From NCBI RefSeq assembly GCF_040744945.1, contig NZ_CP160453.1, positions 6,138,001-6,202,000 on the forward strand: DNA of 64,000 bases. The letters are read 5' to 3'. Positions 51,043 to 59,406 of the stretch are shown here, piece by piece; within the stretch, counting starts at the first letter, position 1; every line of letters starts with the position of its first letter. The notes beneath the pieces are model-generated. The model made no database searches and had not been told where the DNA came from. It saw only the letters and a program-made list of their open reading frames with translations. The DNA is from Saccharothrix sp. HUAS TT1 (GTDB lineage Bacteria > Actinomycetota > Actinomycetes > Mycobacteriales > Pseudonocardiaceae). The translations under genes and the position numbers were made by a program.

Positions 51043-54000
51043 CTGCGTCCTCCGGTCTTCAGCTCTTCGTAGGCGGGCGCGTCGCCGTCGAGCACCCGCC
51101 GCCACGCGCGGCGGAACAGGTCGCCGACGGGCTCCCGCGCCGCGATCAGGTCACCGCCGACGCGCTCGGCGCCGAACAGCGGGGCCTTCCACGACTCCAG
51201 CGGCAGGTGCGGCGCGGCCAGCGCCAGCCAGCCGCCGGGCAGGAACAGCGAGCGCCCGGCCCGCGCCCGCTTCGCGGTGAGCACCAGGTCGGTCCCGGCG
51301 AGCGCGGTCCTGGCCTTGCGCAGCCGGGCGGGCTTCCACCCGGTCCACCGGGCCACGTTCGCGTCGGTGGGGTCGGGCAGCGCGAGCAGCTGCAGGTAGA
51401 GCACCGCCGCGTCCTCGTCCAGGCCGAACCGCCCGGCCACCTCGGCCACCAGTTCGGGCGCGGACACCGTCGGGTCCTGGTGGTAGGCCGCCGGGTCGGT
51501 GCCCTCGGGCGCGACCGCGGCGCACGCGGCGGCGAGGCCGTCGTCGGCCAGCCGGTCCAGCGCCCGCAGCACGTCCCACGTCTCGGTGACCTCGGTGAGC
51601 GCCACCAGCAGCGGCCGGTCCTCCGGGCCGACCAGCCCGGGCCGGATCACCAGGCCGCAGTACTCCGCGCGCGCGCCGACCAGCTCGATCCACCCCCGGT
51701 GCCGGAGCACGGAGTTCTCCGCGGGCAGGTCGACGCCCAGCAGGGCGCGGATCCGCTCGGCGGGCACCCAGCCGCCGAGGTTGACGGCGAAGCCGGGGTG
51801 CGCGACCCGCTGCCGGGCCAGCGCCAGCGCCTCGGGCAGCCGCGCCCGCAGCGGCGAGCCGACCGGCAGCCGCTGCGCCAGCCACGCCAGCACCTGCGGC
51901 ACCGCCGTCAGCTTCGAGCGGTCGAAGCCGTCCCGGCGCCGCGCCGTGAGCGACGTGCCCTCGAACCGGTAGTCGGAGTCGGTGGTCAGCCACGGCGTGA
52001 GGTCGGGGTTGACCACGGCCGTCACGTGCTCGCCCGCGTGGCGCACGGCCAGCAGCTTCGCCGCGTCGACCAGGACGTCGTCGGGCACCGGCGAGCGCCG
52101 GCCGTGCTCCGCGACCCACGCCTCGGCGACCGCGGCGACGTCCGGTCCGCGCGTCCACAGGTCCGCCGGGTCGGCGGGCACGGCGGCGGCCAGCAGCAGC
52201 CGGCGGTACCCGGAGTCCAGTGCGCGGAACCGCTCCTTGGCGGCCTTCGCGCCACCCGCGGACAGGCCGAGCAGGCGCCGCTCGTCGGTGGTGAGGTAGT
52301 GCGCGTCCCACCGGTCGACGCCGGGCATCCCGGCCAGCAGCAGCGTGGCCTCGGGGGTGCTCAGCCCGGTGCGCTCGGCCAGCTCGGGCACCGCCTCGGG
52401 GAACCACGGCACCGGTCCGCGCTCGGCGAGCACGTCGAGGAACCGGGCCACCCGCTCCGGGCCGAACGGCGTGCGCACCTCCTCGGCCCGCTCGACCCGC
52501 CAGTCGTCGGGCAGGTCGAACGCGCCGGGCGTGCGGCTGAACTGGAGGCCGTCGAACCGGCTGCCCGGCTCGTGCCGCCACCGGGTCTCGACCAGGGCGA
52601 TGAACCCGTCGCGCACCGGCACCACCCGGTCCTGAGGGCTCGCCTTGCCCTGGGGCACGACCACGCCCACCGTGCGCCAGCGCCCCGTGCCGTCGGCCAG
52701 GCCGCCGTCCACGACGGACCGCAGCACGAGCGCCAACGCGGCCCGCTGCTCGTCCGAGGTCAGCGGCGACGCGGCGCGGTGGGCCAGCGCGGCCAGGTGC
52801 GGCAGCACGTGGAACCAGTCGGGGCTGCCCGACACGGGCAGCGCGCGCCCCTCCGGACGCGCCTGCGCGGCCGTCTCTCCGAGCGCGGCGGTCAGCGCGG
52901 GCAGTCCGGTCGGCACGGCGCCGTTCGAGTGGTGGGAGCGGCGGTTCCCGAACCAGCCCAGGGCGGCGTTGACCGCGTCCTCCGTGATGGTCGGCCCGGT
53001 GGGCGCGGCGACCGGTTCCACCTCGCGCGCCGCCGCGGCGATCTCCGCGTACGCCTGGTAGGAGCGCTGCAGCTCGGCGGCCCGGCGCACCACCGCGACC
53101 ACGCCGGTGATCAGCGCGGGGTGGGTGAGGCCGGGCAGCTCGGCGGCGACGCGGTCGGCGACCTCGCCGCGCTCGCCCTGCACCAGCGCCGCCAGCCGGT
53201 CGCGCAGGGTGCGCTTCTCCGGCTTTTCCGCGGTGACGGCGGCGAGCATCCGGTCCACGGCCTGCCTCGTCACGCCGCGCAGCGCGGCCGAACCCGCCTC
53301 GTCGCGGGGCCGCAGGAGGTGCCACCACTCCAGCGGCGGCACGAACGGCGTGCCGGCCGCGTACACCGGGAACTTGTCGCCGGCGGACACCTTCACCAGC
53401 ACCGTGCCGTCCTGGTCGAGGAACGCCACCGAGTCCTGCCCGCCGGCCAGCGGCACGTCCGCGCCGCCGGGCAGCCGCAGCACGCCGGTCAGCCGCTGGA
53501 CGCCCCGGGGCAGCCGGGCGCGGCGGCCGTCGACGCCCTCGCCGACGAGCGAGCCGTCCGCCTCGCGGCGCACCCGCCACCCGTGCAGGCCGTCGGCCGC
53601 GCCGAGCGGACTGCCCCCGGTCGCGGGCGCCGCCGGCCTCAGGTCGCACTCGGACAGCTCGATCGCCGCGCCCTCGGCGGCGAAGTCCTCCAGGAACCGG
53701 GGCAGGCTCGCCCGCCCCTGCCCGCCGGTGGCCGGGTCGACCTCGAACCAGCGCCAGCGGCGGTCGTGGAACGCGCTCGCCCACAGCGTGACGCCGTCGC
53801 CGTGCGCCTCGGCCGGGGCCGGGGCGGTCGTGTCGCCGGGGTGCACGGCCCGCCCGCCGGCGAACCGGCCGCCGCCGGGCAGCGCGATCGACGCCCTGGG
53901 CGTGTCGTGCCGGTAGTAGTACCGGTGGCGGTCGTCGAGGGCGAAGATCCGGTCCGGGGCGTCGCTCCAGTAGGCCAGCTCGCCCTCCGGCCCCTGCCAC

Positions 54001-55868
54001 CGCACCAGCAGCACGCCGTCGAACCACGACGCGGTCGGCGTGATGTCCCAGCGGGGGCGCGCGTCGGCCGGGATGCGGGCGATGTGCTCGGCGAGCACGC
54101 CGTCCGGGCCGACCACGACGAACGTCTCGCCGCGCCGCAGCACCAGCGCGGGCCACCCCTCGCCGGCCAGGACCACGCCGCTGTCCTTGGGCGCGCTCGC
54201 GGACCGCAGCCGCTCCGCCGCCTCTTCCAGGGCGGGCCAGCCCAACTCGTCCGGCAGGCCCGCCCGGAGGGTTCGGTGCAGCGCCTCGGCGACGTCGGTG
54301 CGGGCGATGGACTCGGCCGCCTCCGGCACGTCCGCGAACGCCTCGGGCAGCCGCACCACGGTCAGCTCGCCCAGGTGGTCGGCGAGGGCGGGCAGGCCGG
54401 TGGCGGCGATCCGGTCGGCTCGTGCCCCGATCCACGAGCGCAACGCGCCGCGCAGGCCCGGCACGGCCAGCACGGACGACAGCAGGTCGACGCCGATCGT
54501 CGCCGAGCGGGCGCGGTTGCGGGCGTGCGCGATCACCCCTTCGCCGAGCGCGGGGCCGAACCGCTCGGACGCGGCCAGCGCGGCCAGGTCGCGGCCGCCG
54601 GGCTCGTCGTCGGCCAGCCAGCCACCGACGTCCAGCTGCGGGTCGGACCCGTCGCCGGGGGCGATCGGCACATCCCGCGCCACCAGCAGGTCCAGCACGT
54701 CCAGGTCGCCCTGCCGCCAGCGGCGCAGCGCCCGCACCGGCACGCCGTCGGCGACGAGCCGCCCGGCCATCGCCCCGACCAGCTCCAGCAGCCCCGCCGA
54801 GCGTCCGACGGCGCGCCACCCCGACGAGCGGACCGCGAGGACCGAGGACAGCCACTCGGCCGGGTTGGCCGCCACCTCGTCCGGTCCCACCAGGGCGCGG
54901 GTCGCGCCGCACGACGTCAGGATCTCCAGCCAGGTGTCCAGCACCGCGACCGAGTCCGGCACGAACGACAGCAGCCGGGCGCGCACCTCGACGTCCTCCG
55001 ACGCCAACGCCACCAGGGAACCCCGGTAGGTCTTCCAGAACGCCGCGCCCGCGCGGCTGATCGCGGAGCTGTCCAGGATCGCGCGCAGCAGCCGCTGGTC
55101 CTCGGCCTTGAGGTCGCGCTTGGCGGCCTTGGCCAGCCGCCGCAGGTCCTCGGGCATCCCGGTGTACGGCGGCAGGCCGCCCCTGGTGCGCTCCACGCAC
55201 AGCGTGAAGAACAGCTCGTAGGCGGCGTCCGGCTCGTGCTTGCGGGCCAGGCCCTTGGCGTGCGCGGACAGCGCCTTCGCGGTCAGCGCGCCGGCGAACG
55301 CGAACTCCAGGAACACCTCGCGGGTGCGCTCCGGGTCCACCGCGAGGTCGTGCACCTCCTCCGCCTCGCGCGCCTTGCCGAACATGGTCGCCGCGTAGGT
55401 GGTGTTGCCGTGCTGGAGGAAGATCCGCCCGGCCTGCTCGTAGAAGGTGGGCAGGAAGTGCGGCGCGGACCGGCCGAGCATGTCGCCCAGCGCGGTGAAC
55501 CCGTCCTTCGCCGCGCCCGCCCGCGACTTGGCCGTGCGGGCCAGCCGTTCGACGTCCTTGACCAGGTTGAGCGCGTGGTGGGCGTTGGCCGGGTCGTGCA
55601 CCAGCGCCCACGCGGGGAAGCCGAGCGCGCTGCGCTTGCCGGTGCCGACGCCGGTGACCCGCGCGGGCGCCTCGAAGCCGAGGTACTCGCAGGTCAAGTC
55701 CTCGGCGCGGCCGAGGACGGCGGGCGCCAGCCGCACCACCACGCGGTCGTCCAGGGCCGGGTGGGAGTAGTGGCGGGCGGTGATGGTGTCGCGGTCGTCG
55801 CCGGTGTCGTCGGTGCCGGGCAGCACGGCGCCCGCCGAGATCAGGGCGTTCGAGATCCGGGTGTTCAC
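51039..55868 (-). CDS. Giant YehI/MolR-like protein of the MoxR-VWA operon
   Basis: The 1609-residue protein has no signal peptide or membrane helix. I recognise no catalytic motif. Helical, repeat-like regions occupy the N-terminus (FYEQAGRIFLQHGNTTYAA looks TPR-like). A beta-rich stretch (RYYYRHDTPRASIALPGGG, WFEVDPATGG) lies near residues 650-850, and winged-helix-like blocks near the C-terminus (about 1440-1560). By position it is the counterpart of the long E. coli YehI protein. Its GTG overlaps the TGA of the DUF4132 gene. In actinobacterial genomes proteins like this are often only labelled DNA-binding, which I cannot verify. Confidence 0.75.
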   Translation of the reverse strand: MNTRISNALISAGAVLPGTDDTGDDRDTITARHYSHPALDDRVVVRLAPAVLGRAEDLTCEYLGFEAPARVTGVGTGKRSALGFPAWALVHDPANAHHALNLVKDVERLARTAKSRAGAAKDGFTALGDMLGRSAPHFLPTFYEQAGRIFLQHGNTTYAATMFGKAREAEEVHDLAVDPERTREVFLEFAFAGALTAKALSAHAKGLARKHEPDAAYELFFTLCVERTRGGLPPYTGMPEDLRRLAKAAKRDLKAEDQRLLRAILDSSAISRAGAAFWKTYRGSLVALASEDVEVRARLLSFVPDSVAVLDTWLEILTSCGATRALVGPDEVAANPAEWLSSVLAVRSSGWRAVGRSAGLLELVGAMAGRLVADGVPVRALRRWRQGDLDVLDLLVARDVPIAPGDGSDPQLDVGGWLADDEPGGRDLAALAASERFGPALGEGVIAHARNRARSATIGVDLLSSVLAVPGLRGALRSWIGARADRIAATGLPALADHLGELTVVRLPEAFADVPEAAESIARTDVAEALHRTLRAGLPDELGWPALEEAAERLRSASAPKDSGVVLAGEGWPALVLRRGETFVVVGPDGVLAEHIARIPADARPRWDITPTASWFDGVLLVRWQGPEGELAYWSDAPDRIFALDDRHRYYYRHDTPRASIALPGGGRFAGGRAVHPGDTTAPAPAEAHGDGVTLWASAFHDRRWRWFEVDPATGGQGRASLPRFLEDFAAEGAAIELSECDLRPAAPATGGSPLGAADGLHGWRVRREADGSLVGEGVDGRRARLPRGVQRLTGVLRLPGGADVPLAGGQDSVAFLDQDGTVLVKVSAGDKFPVYAAGTPFVPPLEWWHLLRPRDEAGSAALRGVTRQAVDRMLAAVTAEKPEKRTLRDRLAALVQGERGEVADRVAAELPGLTHPALITGVVAVVRRAAELQRSYQAYAEIAAAAREVEPVAAPTGPTITEDAVNAALGWFGNRRSHHSNGAVPTGLPALTAALGETAAQARPEGRALPVSGSPDWFHVLPHLAALAHRAASPLTSDEQRAALALVLRSVVDGGLADGTGRWRTVGVVVPQGKASPQDRVVPVRDGFIALVETRWRHEPGSRFDGLQFSRTPGAFDLPDDWRVERAEEVRTPFGPERVARFLDVLAERGPVPWFPEAVPELAERTGLSTPEATLLLAGMPGVDRWDAHYLTTDERRLLGLSAGGAKAAKERFRALDSGYRRLLLAAAVPADPADLWTRGPDVAAVAEAWVAEHGRRSPVPDDVLVDAAKLLAVRHAGEHVTAVVNPDLTPWLTTDSDYRFEGTSLTARRRDGFDRSKLTAVPQVLAWLAQRLPVGSPLRARLPEALALARQRVAHPGFAVNLGGWVPAERIRALLGVDLPAENSVLRHRGWIELVGARAEYCGLVIRPGLVGPEDRPLLVALTEVTETWDVLRALDRLADDGLAAACAAVAPEGTDPAAYHQDPTVSAPELVAEVAGRFGLDEDAAVLYLQLLALPDPTDANVARWTGWKPARLRKARTALAGTDLVLTAKRARAGRSLFLPGGWLALAAPHLPLESWKAPLFGAERVGGDLIAAREPVGDLFRRAWRRVLDGDAPAYEELKTGGRR

Positions 55869-56743
55869 TGGGCCACCACCGCTTCCTCCACGACGCGGCC
55901 GGCGTGGATCGCCGCCGCCATGCGCATCCCCTCGGACCACGCGACCGGTCCGACGTCGGCGAGCGGCAGCGCGGCGCCGTCCTCCAGCGCCCACCGCAGC
56001 TCGCCGGTCCAGGTCTCGCCCTCGGGGTAGTCCGAGCCGAGCCAGTACCGGGCCTCCACCACCCGGCCGTCCTCGAACGCGGCGTAGACCGCGTCACCGC
56101 CGCGGACCGGGTAGCCGAGCGTGCGGCACCGGCTCAGCGCGTGGTTGAGCTGTTCGAACCGGCCGCCGGAGTAGTCGTCCACCGACGTCTTGCCGGCCGC
56201 CGGCGCGGGCTTGGCGAAGGTCTGCCGGAACAGCTGCTGCACCTGCTGCTCGACGCCCAGCTCCGCGCCGAACTCGCGCAGCTCCTCCAGGTCGGCCAGG
56301 AGCACCGGGTGCGGGATGTGGACCACCTCGGGCCGCAGCCTGCGGGTGTCGCCGTCGAGGGTGACCACGCCCAGCCCGCGCTCGGGGTCGGCGTCGCGCA
56401 GGAACCCGGTCTCGGCGCCGGCGCCGTCGTCCGCCGTGATGACCAGGTCGCGCAGCACGTCGGCCCAGGTCGCGTCCGCCCAGACCTCGGCGAGCAGCGC
56501 GGCGGGCACCGGCAGCGAGCGCACCATCCAGCCGTCCGCGGTGGCCAGGCACTCGGCCCGGTGCCGGGTCAGCCACTCGGCGAGCTGCCGCAGCTGGACG
56601 ACCTGCCGGTCGTCCTTGAGCGAGGCGGGCACCGAGGAGAGGACCTTGCCCTTGCCGTTGCGGCACTGGACCCGGCCGTTCTCCCCGAGCCGCACTTGGT
56701 AGCCGGAAGCGTGCCCCGAGGATTCGACGTCGAGCCAGCCCAC
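55865..56743 (-). CDS. DUF4132 domain protein
   Basis: The 292-residue first gene of the operon carries a DUF4132 domain (about residues 50-220): LRQLAEWLTRHRAECLA, LPVPAALLAEVWAD, LGVVTLDGDTRRL, EVVHIPHPVLLADLEELREF. A C-terminal WGR-like stretch follows (AVYAAFEDGRVVEARYWLG). In E. coli MolR and YehI this domain is the C-terminal part of a much longer chain, so here it is split off as a separate protein. The function is unknown. GTG 56743 follows GGAGGAACT. Confidence 0.82.
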   Translation of the reverse strand: MGWLDVESSGHASGYQVRLGENGRVQCRNGKGKVLSSVPASLKDDRQVVQLRQLAEWLTRHRAECLATADGWMVRSLPVPAALLAEVWADATWADVLRDLVITADDGAGAETGFLRDADPERGLGVVTLDGDTRRLRPEVVHIPHPVLLADLEELREFGAELGVEQQVQQLFRQTFAKPAPAAGKTSVDDYSGGRFEQLNHALSRCRTLGYPVRGGDAVYAAFEDGRVVEARYWLGSDYPEGETWTGELRWALEDGAALPLADVGPVAWSEGMRMAAAIHAGRVVEEAVVAQ

Positions 56744-57291
56744 AGTTCCTCCTGCCGGTCGTTCTGGGTGGTGTTGGCGCGGAGGTTAGCTGCGAGGTCC
56801 GACAAAACGATCGGATCGACCGGTTCGCCGCCCTGCCGTGACCAGCGGTCCGATCCCCGACAGGGTGGCTCCTACCTCAAGCCTTGCCCAAATCAGTGGG
56901 ATTGTGACCCGCGTCTCTTTAACCTCTGGCACATGAGACTGCTGCTGTGGATCGCGCTCACGTGCGCGCTGGCGGTCGAGGGGGCCATGGTGCTACCGCT
57001 GCTGGCGGGGATGGCGATCATCGGTTGCGCCGAGGCGCGCCGCCGTTCGCCACGACCGCCCGCACGAGCGCATCGTGATCTCCTCGCTCGCTGAACTCGA
57101 CTTCCGACGCCCGCTCGGCACCGCGCGGATACGATGCCGCGCAGAACCTCTCACGGCTTTCGCGCGGGTCGGAACCGCGCCAGGGGGCACGTGGACGAGG
57201 ACGAGGCGGCGGCGTTCCACGCGACCGCCGCCCGGCCGCGAGCCCTGCCCGAAACACCCTCCGCGCGCGTCTGCGACCCGGAGGTGGAGCG
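56744..57291. other. 548-base gap upstream of the MoxR-VWA operon
   Basis: The stretch holds the undefined promoter of the minus-strand operon and no convincing large gene. Two small plus-strand frames are noted: one at 56933-57094 (listed separately), and one opened by GTG 57191 that ends at 57295 with a GTGA overlap into the decayed LRR gene (34 residues, acidic start, no family). The latter may be the tail of a decayed upstream partner. Confidence 0.5.
56933..57094 (+). CDS. Possible small membrane peptide (53 residues)
   Basis: ATG 56933 opens a frame with a hydrophobic first half (LLLWIALTCALAVEGAMVLP, then LLAGMAIIG) and a basic Arg/Pro tail, the look of a single- or double-span small membrane protein. 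There is no good ribosome site. It lies in a gap of otherwise noncoding character, so it may be chance. Confidence 0.25.
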   Translation: MRLLLWIALTCALAVEGAMVLPLLAGMAIIGCAEARRRSPRPPARAHRDLLAR

Positions 57292-57767
57292 GTGAGCCCG
57301 GCGGGCGATCTCGAACCACTGCTGTCGTGGCTGCGCTCGGGCGGGACGACCGACCGGCGACTGGACTCCCGACCGGCACCGCGCTCCCGGACGGACGCCT
57401 CGACCTGTGCGAGCAGGCGCTCGGGCCGACCGGGGCGCGGCGGCGGTGGCGGGCCAGGGGGTCGACCGCGAGGTGGAGACGCTGTACCTGGGGTGCAACG
57501 GGATCACCGCCGGCGGCGCGTCCGCACCGGGTGCGGCACCTGGTGCTGTCCGACACGGGCATCCGCAGCCGCGAGGCGCCCCGGCTGCTCGACGGCGCGC
57601 AGCGGGCGTCCGCCCCCACCCGGTTCCTGCTGGGCAAGGGCATCGCCACCACGATCCGGCGCGGGCTGGACGTGGCGAGCGCCGACGTCCCGGTCCACCC
57701 GCTCCCCCACGCCGACGTCCCCGCGATCCGCAGCGTGCACCGCCAACCGCCGCCGGGCCCTGGCTGA
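57292..57767 (+). pseudogene. Leucine-rich-repeat (GALA/RNase-inhibitor-like) protein remnant
   Basis: Family blocks appear in changing frames. LEPLLSWLRSGG comes from GTG 57292, GTALPDGRLDLCEQALGPTGA in a second frame, VETLYLGCNGITAGG in a third, then VRHLVLSDTGIRS, TRFLLGKGIATTIRRGLD and DVPAIRSVHR back in the second. At least three frameshifts and the loss of several repeats make a product impossible. Intact relatives are cytoplasmic LRR proteins of unknown role, common in actinobacteria. Confidence 0.65.
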
Positions 57768-58015
57768 TCATTTCAACAGTTGACCGGAATAGCCCCCCCC
57801 AATGGAGACGACGGATTTCGTGCGTACTGTGGCGCACGTTACTTGACCTGCCCGGCGAGCAACGGTTTTACTGCGATCGCGCATTCCCATACCGACCGGT
57901 ACGGAGCTTGCGCCACCGTTGACGAGGGCAGGCGTGCCCCCAATTCCCCCTGTGGTTCCGACATTGCGTCGTGATCGGCAGTGGGTGCCGCCTGCCGCAA
58001 AACCGGGAGTCCGGC

Positions 58016-59311
58016 ATGCCCCTGCCCCATCGGAATGAACACGGCCGACACCACGCCACCCGACGCGGCCGAGCCCGCACACTGGTGGCCGCCGCGGTCG
58101 GCGTCGCCGTGGCGGCGGCACTGGTCGCGCCGTCCGGCGCGGCGAGCACCGGCACGGCGAGCACCGACGCGGAACCGGCGGCCGGAGGTGGCAGCGTGCG
58201 ATCCTTCTGGCTGCACTTCAACGGCACCCCGGTGTCGGACGAGGTGCTGGCCACCGAGGCGCGCCGACGTTCCTACATCGTGCTCAACGCCTGGGAAGGC
58301 GAGCTGATCCCCAAGCTGAAGGCGGCGAACCCGGCCGTCCAGGTCTTCGTCTACAAGGACCTGTCGTCCACCCGCTCGTACGCCTGCCGCGACGGCGAGG
58401 ACGACGCGCTGCTGCCCGCCGGCGTCGGTTACTGCCAGGCGGAGCGGGACCACTCGGAGTGGTTCCTGCTCGACCCGAACGGCCGCCGGTTCGAGTACGA
58501 CGGCTATTCCGGGCACTGGCAGATGGACGTCGGCAACACCGCCTATCAGGACGCGTGGGCGGCCAACGTGATCGAGAGCAGCACCACCGCCGGATTCGAC
58601 GGCGTGTGGATGGACAACGCGCTGTTCCCGTGCGACGCGTACCACGAAGGTGTCTGCCCGGCGAAGTACCCGACCGACGCGGCGTTGCAGGACGCATACC
58701 TGTCGATGTTGGCGAACACCCGGGACGAATTCGTCGCGTCCGGGTTGAAGACGGTCGCGAACCTGTCCAACGCCAGGGTGCACGGTGACGCCTGGGCGAC
58801 TTACACCGAATACCTCGACGGCGGCTTCGACGAGTGGTGGCTGACGTTCGACGACCACAACATGCTGTCGGAGTACGCCGACGGGTGGAGCAAGCAGGTC
58901 GCCGAGATCGCCGCCAACGAGGCCCGCGGCAAGATCACCCTCGTGCAGCCGCACCACAGCCAGGGCCAGGACCGGCCGTACCGGTTCGCGCTGGCCAGCT
59001 ACCTGATGGCGGCGGGCGACCGGTCCGCGATCGCGAGCATGGAGCACACCGACGGCTACGGCGACGCGTCACCGTGGCGCGCCGAGTACGACTGGGACCT
59101 TGGCGCGCCGTCCGGCCCCTACCGGTCGGTGGCCGCGAACGTCTTCCGGCGCGACTTCGCCTGCGGCACCGTCGTGGTCAACGCCAACCGCACCGAGAGC
59201 CGGTCGGTCACCGTGCCGCTGGACGGCAGCTACCGCGACCACGCGGGCACGGCGGTCTCCTCGGTCGCGCTGGCGGGCACCTCCGGCGCCATCTTCCGCA
59301 GGCACTGCTGA
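58016..59311 (+). CDS. Secreted putative glycoside hydrolase (GHL15-like)
   Basis: The 431-residue protein has a twin-Arg-containing, Ala-rich signal (RTLVAAAVGVAVAAALVAPS) and a TIM-barrel-like domain of the putative glycosyl-hydrolase GHL15 type: FWLHFNGTPVSDEVLA, VFVYKDLSSTRSYAC, WQMDVGNTAYQDAWAANV, GFDGVWMDNALFPCD, DEWWLTFDDHN. Asp in VWMDNA and the acidic WWLTFDD strand are catalytic candidates. A C-terminal beta sandwich (NANRTESRSVTVPLDGSY) is typical of glycosidases. The substrate is unknown. ATG 58016 has GGGAG six bases upstream. The 250 bases before it are AT-richer than average and include an eight-C run at 57792-57799. Confidence 0.75.
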   Translation: MPLPHRNEHGRHHATRRGRARTLVAAAVGVAVAAALVAPSGAASTGTASTDAEPAAGGGSVRSFWLHFNGTPVSDEVLATEARRRSYIVLNAWEGELIPKLKAANPAVQVFVYKDLSSTRSYACRDGEDDALLPAGVGYCQAERDHSEWFLLDPNGRRFEYDGYSGHWQMDVGNTAYQDAWAANVIESSTTAGFDGVWMDNALFPCDAYHEGVCPAKYPTDAALQDAYLSMLANTRDEFVASGLKTVANLSNARVHGDAWATYTEYLDGGFDEWWLTFDDHNMLSEYADGWSKQVAEIAANEARGKITLVQPHHSQGQDRPYRFALASYLMAAGDRSAIASMEHTDGYGDASPWRAEYDWDLGAPSGPYRSVAANVFRRDFACGTVVVNANRTESRSVTVPLDGSYRDHAGTAVSSVALAGTSGAIFRRHC

Positions 59312-59406
59312 CGGCGGCGCGAGAGGGCAGGCGCGCCTGGGAGCGGGTGTCGGCGCAGGCGGTGAGGATGGTCTCGGGCACCAGCCGCGGTGTTTAGGCT
59401 CCCCGG

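Noticed and set aside
51033..56030. 1665-codon plus-strand frame opposite the YehI-like gene
   Set aside because: Antisense shadow; the minus-strand frame has stop-start coupling on both sides and natural protein composition.
57792..57799. Eight-C run considered as a phase-variable tract
   Set aside because: It lies outside any reading frame and not between promoter boxes I can define, so there is no support for a switching role.
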